The translations under genes and the position numbers were made by a program. From assembly GCA_965218555.1 (NCBI GenBank), contig OZ244625.1, forward strand, positions 992,001 to 1,056,000: 64,000 nt of DNA, given 5' to 3'. The notes beneath the pieces were generated by a model. The model saw only the letters and a program-made list of their open reading frames with translations. It ran no database searches and was not told the DNA's origin. This document shows positions 52,961-61,939 of this stretch, piece by piece. The first letter of the stretch is position 1; each line of letters begins with the position of its first letter. This stretch comes from JAPPLB01 sp965218555 (lineage in GTDB: Bacteria; Acidobacteriota; Terriglobia; Bryobacterales; UBA6623).

Positions 52961-53089
52961 AGAGCGCGGCGGCCCGTTCATCCCAGCCCCTGCTGGTTGT
53001 TGGCGCCGATGAAGAAGCAGGTGGAGCCGTCGCGGCTATCCTTGAGCCTTGTCGCTTGTGCGTGCGTTAGTCTGAAAGTTCTTCGCGGC

Positions 53090-54112
53090 ATGCCGCAGAT
53101 CCTGAATCACGCCCTCGATATTCCGGCTGCCTGGCGAGGCTCCGAGTGGGAGGCCGACCGGTCATGGGTGTATACGCTGCATCCGTCCGTCGTCAACGAA
53201 CTCAAGGCCACCCTCGACGGCGTCCGTGAGTCGGGCCGGCAGATGTTTCAGATTGAGCCGCGCCACTTCCCCTTGCCTTCTTTCGCTGCCATGCGGAAGC
53301 AATTGCTGAACGATCTGGAAGGCGGGCGAGGCTTTGCCTTGATTCGAGGCCTGCCTGTGGACGGCTGCTCCGACAACGACATCGCGACCCTCTTCTGGGG
53401 TCTCGGTACGCATCTCGGCACACCCGAACCGCAGGACGTGGCCGGCAACCTGCTTCACCATGTCCGCGACACCGGCCGGGATCTCTCCCAGGACGACATT
53501 CGCAAATACCAGACCAACCAGGACATCCCTTTTCACAACGATGGCTCTGATATCTTCCTGCTGCTCTGCGCGTGGAACGCCAAGAGCGGCGGCAGCAGCC
53601 GCCTCGTAAGCTCGACCGCTGTTTTCAACGAGATCGTGAACCGTCGCCCCGACTTGGCCGAGATCCTTCAGCAGCCCTTCTACTTCGACGCCCGCGGCCA
53701 GCAGAACGAAGGAGAGCCGCGGGCTCAGTGCGTACCGATCTACAACTATCATGAACGCCGCCTCAGCACGCTCCACAAGCGGTTCTATATCGAGCTTGCG
53801 CAGCGCTTTCCGGAAGTGTCGCCGATGAGCAAACGGCAGATCGAAGCCCTCGACCTGTTCGACGAAATCTGCGCCGAGCCCGGCATGTGCTTCGAGTTCG
53901 ACATGCAGCCCGGAGATATCCTCGCGGCGAGCAACTACGACGTCTTGCACTGCCGAACCGCATTTGAAGACAACGATGATCCAGCTCAGCGCCGCCACAT
54001 GATGCGTCTTTGGCTCACCATCCCCAATGGCCGGCCGTTGCCCCCGGTCTTCGCCCGGACCCGAGAGTTCCGTCACAGCTACGCCCGGCGGGCCTCGGTG
54101 CAGGTGAGTTGA
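53090..54112 (+). CDS. TauD/TfdA-family Fe(II)/2-oxoglutarate dioxygenase
   Basis: About 340 residues from ATG 53090 (MPQILNHALDIPAAWRGSEW). The HxD metal motif is in IPFHNDGSD, the distal His in ASNYDVLHCRTAFED, and an Arg that can hold 2-oxoglutarate in RRHMMRLWLTIP. This matches the TauD/TfdA fold, whose members hydroxylate sulfonates, herbicide ethers or carnitine precursors; this group's substrate is unknown. The upstream in-frame extension to 52997 contains no family sequence, so the later start is preferred despite a weak ribosome site. Confidence 0.85.
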   Translation: MPQILNHALDIPAAWRGSEWEADRSWVYTLHPSVVNELKATLDGVRESGRQMFQIEPRHFPLPSFAAMRKQLLNDLEGGRGFALIRGLPVDGCSDNDIATLFWGLGTHLGTPEPQDVAGNLLHHVRDTGRDLSQDDIRKYQTNQDIPFHNDGSDIFLLLCAWNAKSGGSSRLVSSTAVFNEIVNRRPDLAEILQQPFYFDARGQQNEGEPRAQCVPIYNYHERRLSTLHKRFYIELAQRFPEVSPMSKRQIEALDLFDEICAEPGMCFEFDMQPGDILAASNYDVLHCRTAFEDNDDPAQRRHMMRLWLTIPNGRPLPPVFARTREFRHSYARRASVQVS

Positions 54113-54506
54113 AGGCTCTCACCCCAAGCACTCGTCATCGCTCGACCTTGGCCAAGATCAAATTTGCCACCCTTGAAGCTGAAGCGGATGTTGACCGCCG
54201 GCAACCATTCCAGGAAGCGCCGGGGATGAGCTGAGTCAAAGAACAGCCGAACCACACCGATCAGGTCACGTTCGGCGTCAATCTTCCGCAGCCCTTCGAT
54301 CGATGAGTACCTGACAGGTTTGCGCCGAGCGTGGCCGTCAGCCGAACAAGCCTTTCTCCGGGAAGATCCCTCTCCGGGTCTAAGCGAAGGTCCACCGAGC
54401 CGCCACCGCGGCCGCCAAGGCGGAGGTCAAAAGCCTCAACGCCTGGATAGCCGAAACGGTAGAACAGGCGGCGCCACAGCACACTCAAGAGTGACCAGCA
54501 AGAGTT
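54113..54506. other. Gap with degenerate minus-strand coding traces
   Basis: On the minus strand two overlapping frames contain protein-like stretches (RLFYRFGYPGVEAFDLRLG, LVRLTATLGANLSG, and further on LRKIDAERDLIGVVRLFFDS), interrupted by shifts. They read like a decayed gene, but the family was not recognised. No intact gene is present. Confidence 0.35.
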
Positions 54507-54558
54507 AACAGCCAAGCTGTTTTCTTTAGGATAACTTTTGATTAACTTATAGTAAACT
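54507..54558 (+). promoter_or_regulatory. AT-rich promoter/operator region of the RelE-XRE operon
   Basis: AACAGC CAA GCTGTT (54507-54521) is a perfect 6-bp inverted repeat with a 3-base centre, suited to an XRE-family repressor dimer. It is followed by an AT-rich stretch with TTGATTAACTTATAGTAAAC up to the GTG start, clearly richer in A+T than its surroundings. Autoregulation by the XRE antitoxin is the expected mode in this module type. Confidence 0.5.
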
Positions 54559-54825
54559 GTGTTCGTGTACTCGGTGAACTATTCGCACGATGTGACAAAG
54601 ATACTGGCGCGCTTCCCGCGCAACGTCGTCAAGCGGATCATCGGGAGGATCGAAGATGTCGCAGCCGACCCTTACCAAGGCCACCCGAATGTCACGAAGC
54701 TGAAGGGTCGAGACGGCTACCGGCTACGAATCGGTGATTGGCGAGTCATCTACGACCTGGACGACGACAACCAGGTCATGATTGTGCTGGTCATTGGACC
54801 ACGAGGACAGGTGTATAAAAAATGA
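54559..54825 (+). CDS. RelE/ParE-superfamily toxin
   Basis: The 88-residue protein has the RelE fold pattern: YSHDVTKILARFPRNVVKRI, the basic YRLRIGDWRVIYDLD strand that in RelE contacts mRNA at the ribosomal A-site, and a hydrophobic end MIVLVIGPRGQVYKK. The start is GTG at 54559. The next gene starts within its stop codon (ATGA), giving toxin-first order as in HigBA modules. Confidence 0.88.
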   Translation: MFVYSVNYSHDVTKILARFPRNVVKRIIGRIEDVAADPYQGHPNVTKLKGRDGYRLRIGDWRVIYDLDDDNQVMIVLVIGPRGQVYKK

Positions 54826-55220
54826 ACGAGCAAGTGCAGATCATCAGGAAGGACGGCGAGCCCGAGTATGCTGTAGTGCCCTATCACGAGTTCGAGCGGC
54901 TCAATGAAGCGAGGGAAATGGCGGACGACGTGGCGGCCTACGACCGCGCGAAGGCGGCGGCCGATATCATCACCGTGCCGTCAGAGGTGATGCGGCGCCT
55001 GGTTGCCGGGGAGAGCCCGGTTAAGGTCTGGCGCGAGCATCGCGGATTGAAACAGGCGGAACTTGTCGAAAGGCTCGGTGTCTCGAAGGGCTACCTCTCT
55101 CAGATCGAGTCCGGTAAGAAGGACGGCACTGTGAATCTCTACCGCAAAATCTCACGAGTGCTTGAGGTCTCTCTCGACGAACTCATTGGGTGGCGCGAGG
55201 AGGACTCTCAGGGAGAGTGA
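54822..55220 (+). CDS. XRE-family antitoxin (HigA/RelB-like)
   Basis: The 132-residue protein has an N-terminal part typical of antitoxins that mask RelE (IIRKDGEPEYAVVPYHEFER) and a C-terminal XRE helix-turn-helix (KQAELVERLGVSKGYLSQIE). Its start overlaps the toxin stop. The inverted repeat at 54507-54521 is a plausible operator for it. Confidence 0.88.
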   Translation: MNEQVQIIRKDGEPEYAVVPYHEFERLNEAREMADDVAAYDRAKAAADIITVPSEVMRRLVAGESPVKVWREHRGLKQAELVERLGVSKGYLSQIESGKKDGTVNLYRKISRVLEVSLDELIGWREEDSQGE

Positions 55221-55739
55221 GGACCGGGGCAACGCTGGCGGTCACAACTAAGCTCAGGCGGCCATTTCCACCCCCGCCGACTTGATCATCTGGCGCGCCC
55301 GGTCGGAGTTCTCGGCCAGGATGCTCGTCTGCTCGGTCAGGTTCGGCGCTTTCTTGTCCCACGGGTTGTTGCCGGCGACGGCGCTCGAGCAGCGTGGCGA
55401 CATCAAGTCGGCTCGGTTTGTACAGCACTCATGCCGACCAGACGAGTAGCGATAACCCGAACACGATAAAAGAGGATCAGCCGGCCGCAACCTCCAGCGA
55501 AGCGAGTCCGCTGTATTCGAAGCCGATTTGAGTGCCCGTGGACTGTAACTCAACCCGACGTTAGAGCATCCGGCAACCCTCGTCGGATACGCATTGTCCG
55601 ACATATCGACCGGTTTGCCGTGGCCGAGCGTGCGGAAGGCGGCGAGAGCCGTGTTCGCTCTTGTTCCGCGATGCTCACGATGCCATCTGAATCACGTCGT
55701 GGGCCGCGGCCCGGCGGGAAGCCGTCTTTTCCAGTGGGT
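55221..55739. other. Gap with a possible C-terminal gene fragment on the minus strand
   Basis: No intact gene is seen. The minus strand between about 55371 and 55257 reads DKKAPNLTEQTSILAENSDR then ARQMIKSAGVEMAA and stops, a protein-like C-terminus whose upstream sequence does not continue plausibly. The family was not recognised. No copy of the dispersed repeat was found although the flanking genes are convergent. Confidence 0.35.
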
Positions 55740-56702
55740 TCAGACCACAGCGGTCGATGCCCTCTGTTGGGCCATCATGCAGGCGAGACGCATCGCCGCC
55801 TTCATGTTGGTGGGGTCCGCGAGGTTCTTGCCCGCGATGTCGAATGCCGTCCCGTGGTCCACCGATGTCCGTACGATGGGCAGGCCGAGTGAAATATTCA
55901 CCGTGTGCTCAAAGTCGAGCAGCTTCATGGGAATGTGCCCTTGATCGTGATACATCGCGATGACCAGGTCATAGTGTCCCCGGACGGCTTTGAGGAAAAC
56001 CGTGTCGGCCGGCATCGGCCCCATGCAGTCTATGCCTTTGCCTTGCGCAGCCGCAATCGCGGGGACGATGCGCTCGGCGTCTTCATCGCCGAAGAGCCCA
56101 TGCTCTCCCGCGTGAGGATTCAGTCCGCATACGGCGATTTGCGGCTTTGCGATCCCCAGTGCAAGAGCCGCCTCGTTTCCTAACTCGATCGTGCGCAGGA
56201 TGCGTCCCTGATCCAAGTCGCACGCGCGGCGCAGCGACAGATGAGTCGATACATGCACCACACGCAGCCGCTCACTTGCGAGCAACATCCGCGTATCTTC
56301 CACGCCGCAAAGCTCGGCGATGTACTCGGTGTGCCCGGTGAACGCCATACCGCTCATCGTCACGGCCTCTTTGTTGACGGGCGCGGTGACCATCGCGTCG
56401 GCCTCTCCTTGCAGGCAAAGATCTGTCGCGCCCTTGATACAGGCGACCGCCGCCTCACCGCACTCCGCGCTCAACTCGCCGAACGCCGGCGCTTCCGAGA
56501 AGACCCGTCCGGGATTCACGATTTCAACTCCGTCCGGCGGATCCAGACCTGTGATGCGGCGGGCGCTCCCAAGGACGCTCTCATCGCCCACGATGCACCA
56601 AGTCGCAAGGCCCGCGATCTGCGGGTCGGCCAGAGCCTTGACCACCACCTCCGCGCCCACCCCGGCCGGGTCACCCATCGTGACCGCGAGTCTCGGCTTC
56701 AT
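55740..56702 (-). CDS. PdxA-family 4-phosphohydroxy-acid dehydrogenase, likely PdxA2 type
   Basis: The protein (320 residues from ATG 56702) has the PdxA signature segments VTMGDPAGVGAEV, GHTEYIAEL (123-131), NPHAGEHGLFGDED, YHDQGHIPMK (251-260) and SVDHGTAFDIAG (280-291), including the metal-binding histidines. PdxA oxidises 4-phosphohydroxy-L-threonine in vitamin B6 synthesis; the PdxA2 subgroup, encoded next to DUF1537 kinases, oxidises 4-phospho-threonate or -erythronate to dihydroxyacetone phosphate. Its start overlaps the DUF1537 kinase stop by 4 bp, which favours the PdxA2 role. GGAGAAGG precedes the ATG. Confidence 0.9.
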   Translation of the reverse strand: MKPRLAVTMGDPAGVGAEVVVKALADPQIAGLATWCIVGDESVLGSARRITGLDPPDGVEIVNPGRVFSEAPAFGELSAECGEAAVACIKGATDLCLQGEADAMVTAPVNKEAVTMSGMAFTGHTEYIAELCGVEDTRMLLASERLRVVHVSTHLSLRRACDLDQGRILRTIELGNEAALALGIAKPQIAVCGLNPHAGEHGLFGDEDAERIVPAIAAAQGKGIDCMGPMPADTVFLKAVRGHYDLVIAMYHDQGHIPMKLLDFEHTVNISLGLPIVRTSVDHGTAFDIAGKNLADPTNMKAAMRLACMMAQQRASTAVV

Positions 56703-57763
56703 GCGTATTCCTTCTCCTTGAGCGAATCGACGACGCGAAGCAGCACGTCGGGTCCGCCGAAGCCCCCCGATTTCGTCACGACGGTCGTTCCGTCCGCGGG
56801 ACCACCTTCCAGTTGCCCCCAGGGGATTCCCGGGAGGACTTCGCCGACAAGGTGAATGGCATCCGCCGCCAGGGCGCCACAAAGCAATCGAGCCGTGTCT
56901 CCGCCGCTCAGCACCAAAGCTCCCACCATACCGCGTCGGACGGCCTCGGCGGCGGGCCGCACGGCGTTCTCATCGAACGCCTCCAAGGGCACCCGAAGCA
57001 GGACAATCTCAGCGACGCCGCTGAAGAGCCCCAGTGCCTCCATGTAGGTAAGTTGAGCCATCGTGGAAGGATGCCGCGAGCCGATCACCAGCCAGATCGG
57101 CAACGAAGACTTCGGAGGCCCGGCCGCAAACGACGAACCGGACGCTTCATCCGGAGCCGGTTTGCCGCACCGGCGAGCCAATGTCCTCGCCACCGGACCG
57201 GCCAAACCACCCGAGCCCACCAACAGCGGAACCGGGCTCCGAGTCAAGGCAGCTTCCGCGATCGCCGCGAGATCTTCGTCCGTCTCCGCGTCCTCAACGG
57301 AAACGGAAGCCTGCAAAAAGAACATCGTTTCCAGATCCGGTCCGTATTCAGGCTGCTTCCCGAAGACGTGCAATGCGCTCTGCCGAACCGTCCGTCCCAT
57401 CGCCGGAAACGCTGGAGTCAACACCACCGACCCGAAACCGCAGGTGCTCATCACGGCTGTCACTTCGGCTTCGATGTTCCCCCGCAAAACCGAATCGATC
57501 TTCTTGAAGAGAACGGTGATATTGCGTTCTCTCATCCATAGGCAGGCATCAGCGACTTTTCCAGCCGCGTCGTCGGCCGCATCGTCTCGGCTGTTAGTGG
57601 AAACGACCGTCAGCTCGGCGTCCGCTACAACCTCCGAACCCGGCTCCAGCAGTACGCGAGTCTCGAACCCCTGCACTGCGAACGCAACGGCCGCATCACA
57701 CGCCCCGGTCAGATCATCCGCGATCATCCCCCACCGCCGCTGCGAAGCCATTCCCATCCCCAT
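56699..57763 (-). CDS. Four-carbon acid sugar kinase (DUF1537; DtnK/OtnK family)
   Basis: Motifs of the family are present in order: MIADDLTGACDAAVAFA, FKKIDSVLRGN, LSGGDTARLLC and VTKSGGFGGPDVL. The enzyme should phosphorylate a four-carbon sugar acid such as threonate or erythronate for the downstream PdxA-type dehydrogenase. At 354 residues it is shorter than the usual 410-450, mostly in the middle of the protein, but both end domains look complete. The exact start among three nearby in-frame ATGs is uncertain. The two genes form a minus-strand operon. Confidence 0.87.
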   Translation of the reverse strand: MGMGMASQRRWGMIADDLTGACDAAVAFAVQGFETRVLLEPGSEVVADAELTVVSTNSRDDAADDAAGKVADACLWMRERNITVLFKKIDSVLRGNIEAEVTAVMSTCGFGSVVLTPAFPAMGRTVRQSALHVFGKQPEYGPDLETMFFLQASVSVEDAETDEDLAAIAEAALTRSPVPLLVGSGGLAGPVARTLARRCGKPAPDEASGSSFAAGPPKSSLPIWLVIGSRHPSTMAQLTYMEALGLFSGVAEIVLLRVPLEAFDENAVRPAAEAVRRGMVGALVLSGGDTARLLCGALAADAIHLVGEVLPGIPWGQLEGGPADGTTVVTKSGGFGGPDVLLRVVDSLKEKEYA

Positions 57764-57911
57764 CGATCTACAGGTTTCCCACTCTAACAGCGTGTCCGGA
57801 AATCACCGGACGATTTGCGATTCAGCGGCATTCAAGAGTTTTTCGACAGCATGTGAAAGCGCTGACTTCCGGGCCTTCCGTTCACCGCTTCTCGGCGAGC
57901 AACTCGCCGCA

Positions 57912-57954
57912 TGTACAATGAAACACTTCGTTTTTCAAACAGGAGGAATCCCCA
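57912..57954 (+). promoter_or_regulatory. Promoter -10 and ribosome site of the 57955 gene
   Basis: GTACAATG (around 57913-57920) is a good -10 hexamer about 40 bp before the start codon, and AGGAGG lies eight bases before the ATG. A -35 is not obvious. Confidence 0.4.
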
Positions 57955-59841
57955 ATGCCCCGTTCCGCCCGGCAGGCCGGCCTGATGGCCGCGATGGCGC
58001 TTTGCCTGGGAGCATCGCTCCCCGCCAAGGACCTCACCATTGTCGTTGACAACCCCATGGCGCCGCCGGCATGGGCGTTGATGGAGCGCCAACTGCTGGA
58101 AGCCAACTCGGAAGCCGTCGAGATCTTCGCCGATAAGTACATTGACGAGCGCGGCTACCTCTTGCACACCATGCGCTGGGGCTCGCTCGACGGTCCGGAC
58201 GACGCCATCGAGACCTACTTCAACTGGACTCTTCTGCACGTCCTGGGAGGCCGCAACAAGGTTCTCGACATCTATAAAAAGGGTCTCGACGGCCACTTGT
58301 TGCAGTACAAGGAACTCCGTACCACGAAGACCAAGCTCGCCGAGCACGGTGCATACCACAACGAGTTCATCACGATGTCCGACTTCTTTCACATAGGAGA
58401 AGGCATCCGCGGCTTCACGATGATGGGCCTCGCGGACCCGCTTGACGAGAAGTTCCGCATTCGCACGAAGCGCTTTGCCGGCCTTTACATGAACGAGGAC
58501 CCATCCGCGCCGAACTACGACCCGAAGCACAAGATCATCCGCTCGATCTGGAACGGCAGCAAGGGGCCGATGATGCACAAGGCCACCGAGTACGACTGGG
58601 TCGGAGACCCCGTGCCGGGGATGTTCCATATCTTGCACAGCCCGCAACGCCGCAACAAGATGCTCGACCTCATGTCGGTCTACGACAAGATGCTGGCCCA
58701 CTGCACCGAGTACGTCGACAGCGTCGGAGACAGTTGGTTGAACATGGGCACGGCGATCCTGGGTCTGAACGCCTACATGCTTGACCACGAGAACAAGTAC
58801 CGCGATTGGGTGCTCGAATACATGGATGCCTGGCTCGATCGAACGAAGCAGACGGGCGGCATGATCCCCTCCACGGTCGGGCTCGACGGAGTGCCGGGCT
58901 CCAACTTCAACGGCCAATGGTGGAAGAGCACCTACGGCTGGAACTTCACCATTTTCGACGGTGAAATCGAGAAGATCGCCCATCGCAACTACTTCCCGGT
59001 GGGACCCTGGCCGGGTTTCAGCACGGCCTACCTGCTGACGGGCGACAAGAAGTACATCGATGCTCTTCGCACGCAGATGGACAAGTTCTACGAGCACGCG
59101 CGAGTCGAGAACAGCCAGACGCTCATCCCGCAAATGTACGGCGACCCCAGGGGCTACAAGTACAAAGGAGATGCCGAGTGGTACCTGTGGCAGCCGAGAC
59201 TGCACCACGATCGGCTGACCGAAATCTATCTTTGGTCGATGGACCGCCGGGACCTGGAGCGGATTCCCAAAGAGGGCTGGATCGGCTTTCTGGAAGGCAA
59301 GAATCCCGACCATCCGGAAAAAGCGCTGCAAGGAGCGTTCGACCGTCTGCGCGAGAAACTGCACTTGATTCGCACCGACCCGACGTCACCCGACACCCGC
59401 TTGGCCGATTGGCTCCTTGGTTTCAGTCCGGCGCAAACCGACGTTCTCACGCAACTCATGCTCGGCGGCTATTTCTCAAACGGCAAACTCTGGACCCTGC
59501 ACAGCCGACTGCGCTACTTCGACCCCGACGAACGGCGCTCCGGTCCGCCCAAGGACGTGGCGGCGCTCGTCGACAAGCTCACCGTCGACTCGGTCGCGGT
59601 CACGCTGGTGAACACCAGCCAAGCCCACGCCCGCACCGTGATGGTGCAAGCCGGCGGCTACGGCGAGCATCAGTTCAACAGCGTGACGGTCGGCGGCAAG
59701 ACGACTCCCATCGATCACTCCTACGTCACGGTTCGTCTCGAACCCGGCGCCGGCGAGCGCCTCGAGTTCAAGATGCAGCGCTACGCCAACCAGCCGACTC
59801 TGGCCCAACCCTGGGACCGCGGCTGGATGGTCAAGAACTAG
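57955..59841 (+). CDS. Large secreted protein, function unknown, alpha-barrel-like
   Basis: The 628-residue protein has a Sec signal peptide (LMAAMALCLGASLPA). The middle part (about 60-480) is helical with Trp/Tyr-rich repeats such as YFNWTLLHVLGGRNKVLDIY, SWLNMGTAILGLNAYML and FSTAYLLTGDKKYIDALRTQ. This resembles (alpha/alpha)-barrel glycoside hydrolases or lyases, although no family motif was recognised. The last 100 residues look like a beta-sandwich. A strong ribosome site (AGGAGG) and a -10-like TACAAT lie upstream. It stands alone between the divergent DUF1537 operon and the NHL protein. A sugar-processing role is only an inference. Confidence 0.75.
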   Translation: MPRSARQAGLMAAMALCLGASLPAKDLTIVVDNPMAPPAWALMERQLLEANSEAVEIFADKYIDERGYLLHTMRWGSLDGPDDAIETYFNWTLLHVLGGRNKVLDIYKKGLDGHLLQYKELRTTKTKLAEHGAYHNEFITMSDFFHIGEGIRGFTMMGLADPLDEKFRIRTKRFAGLYMNEDPSAPNYDPKHKIIRSIWNGSKGPMMHKATEYDWVGDPVPGMFHILHSPQRRNKMLDLMSVYDKMLAHCTEYVDSVGDSWLNMGTAILGLNAYMLDHENKYRDWVLEYMDAWLDRTKQTGGMIPSTVGLDGVPGSNFNGQWWKSTYGWNFTIFDGEIEKIAHRNYFPVGPWPGFSTAYLLTGDKKYIDALRTQMDKFYEHARVENSQTLIPQMYGDPRGYKYKGDAEWYLWQPRLHHDRLTEIYLWSMDRRDLERIPKEGWIGFLEGKNPDHPEKALQGAFDRLREKLHLIRTDPTSPDTRLADWLLGFSPAQTDVLTQLMLGGYFSNGKLWTLHSRLRYFDPDERRSGPPKDVAALVDKLTVDSVAVTLVNTSQAHARTVMVQAGGYGEHQFNSVTVGGKTTPIDHSYVTVRLEPGAGERLEFKMQRYANQPTLAQPWDRGWMVKN

Positions 59842-60074
59842 AAGGCGGCACGGGATCGTCCATCCGATCGAAGCTCGAACGAGCACCGTCAAAGCGGTTG
59901 ACCCGGCATGACCGCCTTCTTCACCGCCCGTGGCCGCTGATCGGCCTACCGGCGTGTTGGAACGAGTTCTTCTCCCATTCCGCAGCCTGAGCTTCTCAAA
60001 GCCGCCGCAGCATGGTTGTTCTCTTGCCCCTCGGGTGCGGTATTCTCTTGAACGAAATGATCGGGGAGGGTTGG

Positions 60075-61067
60075 ATGATGACGCGATGTTTATGCCTGGG
60101 TTGGCTGTGCGCGCTGCTCACGCCTCTGGCTGCCCAACAAGGTTGGTATCCCCACGAAGGCGGCCTTCTCGAGTACCGGGTGAATATCCGGTTTGGCGAA
60201 GAGCCCGATACGATGCCCGCCGGCTGGAAGTTTGGGCGCGTTTCGGCGGTTGCTACGGATAAGGACGGGTTTGTCTACGTGTTTCACCGCGGCGACAAGG
60301 CCGACCCGATCGTGGTCTTCGATGCCAAGGGGAATTACGTTCGCTCCTGGGGCCGCGGGATGTTCGGCACGCCGCACGGCTTGCGCATCGACAAGCACCA
60401 GCATGTCTGGACGACGGATGTTCGCCATCACACCGTCATGAAGTTCACCCGCGAAGGCGAATGGCGGCGGACCATCGGCAATCAAGGCAAGCCAGGCCTG
60501 GACGAGTACAGCTTCAACCGTCCCGCCGATCTCGCCTTCGGCCCTGACGGGTCGATCTATGTCGCGGACGGCTATGGGAACTCACGCGTCGTCAAATACA
60601 CGCCCGAAGGGAAGTACATCACTTCATGGGGCACACCGGGAACGGGCAAGAGCCAGTTCAATACGGTCCATTCGGTAGCTGTCGATTCAGAGGGCGTGGT
60701 CTACGTGAGCGACCGCGAAAACAATCGGATTCAGATCTTCACATCCGATGGCAAATACCTGCGCGAGTGGAATCACCTCGGAGCTACCCAGAACATCTTT
60801 ATCACTGCCGAAGACGAACTGTGGGTCATCACCCACCGCAACAACATCGAGAATCTGACTTACGACACGCTGGCTGGGCGAATCATGAAGATCGACCGAA
60901 AGACCGGCAAGATCCTGGGCGCCATGGAGAGTCCCGGTCATTGGATCCACAAGACGCACGACGGTCTGATCTTCATTGGAAGCCTCACCGGCAACGTCTT
61001 TCGCTGGTATCCGGGGTGGCTGACTGAGGGACTCGGCGCGGACGAAGCGTTACGCCCGGCGAACTGA
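60075..61067 (+). CDS. Secreted NHL-repeat protein (peptidylglycine alpha-amidating-lyase-like propeller)
   Basis: After a signal peptide (CLCLGWLCALLTPLAAQ) the protein has about six NHL-type repeats, for example NRPADLAFGPDGSIYVADGY, STVHSVAVDSEG-like FNTVHSVAVDSEGVVYVSDR and FGTPHGLRIDKHQHVWTTDV. The blade spacing fits the lyase domain of peptidylglycine alpha-amidating enzymes, and bacterial proteins of this type are often so annotated, but enzymatic activity is unproven. GGGAGGG four bases before the ATG-ATG pair fixes the start at 60075. Propeller proteins at 48972 and 49943 are unrelated in detail. Confidence 0.82.
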   Translation: MMTRCLCLGWLCALLTPLAAQQGWYPHEGGLLEYRVNIRFGEEPDTMPAGWKFGRVSAVATDKDGFVYVFHRGDKADPIVVFDAKGNYVRSWGRGMFGTPHGLRIDKHQHVWTTDVRHHTVMKFTREGEWRRTIGNQGKPGLDEYSFNRPADLAFGPDGSIYVADGYGNSRVVKYTPEGKYITSWGTPGTGKSQFNTVHSVAVDSEGVVYVSDRENNRIQIFTSDGKYLREWNHLGATQNIFITAEDELWVITHRNNIENLTYDTLAGRIMKIDRKTGKILGAMESPGHWIHKTHDGLIFIGSLTGNVFRWYPGWLTEGLGADEALRPAN

Positions 61068-61266
61068 GTTCAATATGAGCCTGCTCGTCTCCCGGTGGCG
61101 CCCGTCTTTGTTCGGGGCGGCCGGGTCGTTTCAGCGAGCGAGCATGCGCGGGCATATCACTCCCCCGCTGCGCCTGCCTCATCCAACACATGCAGAGGAC
61201 GCTGGGAGACTGATCCCGATCGTGGCCGCAGGGGCTGAAGACGCCGAGTGCTATTCTGAGTTCGCG

Positions 61267-61818
61267 ATGGGGATCCTGGAACTTCTTGGTATTGCCGCCA
61301 AAGACCCTTGGGAGCAGCAGCTGCAGCAGGAAAGTGCTTCCGACACCGTTCGAAAAATCACCGACGAATTGAATCACATGGACCGCGATCAGGCCAAGTA
61401 TATCGCCTCGTTCGCGTACATCCTGGGCCGCATCGCGCATGCCGACCTCGAGATCAGTGACGAGGAGACCCGCGAGATGGAGCGCATCGTTCAGGGGTTG
61501 GGCGGGCTCCCGGAAGAACAGGCGATCCTTGTTGTGCAATTGGCGAAGACGCAGGCGCTGCTGTTTGGCGGAACCGAGAACTTCGTTGTCACCCAAGAGT
61601 TCAACCGCATCGCGAGCCGGCAGCAGAAACTCGCACTGCTCAACTGCCTCTACGCCGTTTCTTCGTCCGATCAGTCGGTCTCGACGGCGGAAGACAATGA
61701 AATACGGCGGATCACCCAGGAACTTCGGCTCGATCACAAAGACTTCATCGCGGCCCGCTCGGCGTACCGAGACCATCTGGAGGTGTTGAGAAAACCAGTG
61801 AAGCGTGCCGGCTCGTAG
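61267..61818 (+). CDS. TerB-like (tellurite-resistance superfamily) helical protein
   Basis: The protein (183 residues from ATG 61267) is all-helical, with a TerB pattern of acidic metal-type positions: ILGRIAHADLEISDEETREM and LYAVSSSDQSVSTAEDNEIR. TerB domains occur in stress and membrane-associated complexes; here no other ter genes are present, so the role is open. The longer frame to 61075 adds an Arg/Pro-rich stretch without family sequence and is not favoured. Confidence 0.78.
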   Translation: MGILELLGIAAKDPWEQQLQQESASDTVRKITDELNHMDRDQAKYIASFAYILGRIAHADLEISDEETREMERIVQGLGGLPEEQAILVVQLAKTQALLFGGTENFVVTQEFNRIASRQQKLALLNCLYAVSSSDQSVSTAEDNEIRRITQELRLDHKDFIAARSAYRDHLEVLRKPVKRAGS

Positions 61819-61939
61819 AACGCTCGCCGGACGGGATAGCTCTTGTCCCCTGCATCCCCATGCCCGCTGTTCCCTTGCAGTGGACAACGGGAATAGAATA
61901 GATAGGAGGAAACATCGTTCAGGGATTGCTACTAGTGAC

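Noticed and set aside
57832..59364. 510-codon minus-strand frame opposite the secreted protein at 57955
   Set aside because: High GC at third positions leaves the antisense frame open by chance; the translation is Val/His/Arg-rich without motifs, whereas the plus strand has a signal peptide and ribosome site.
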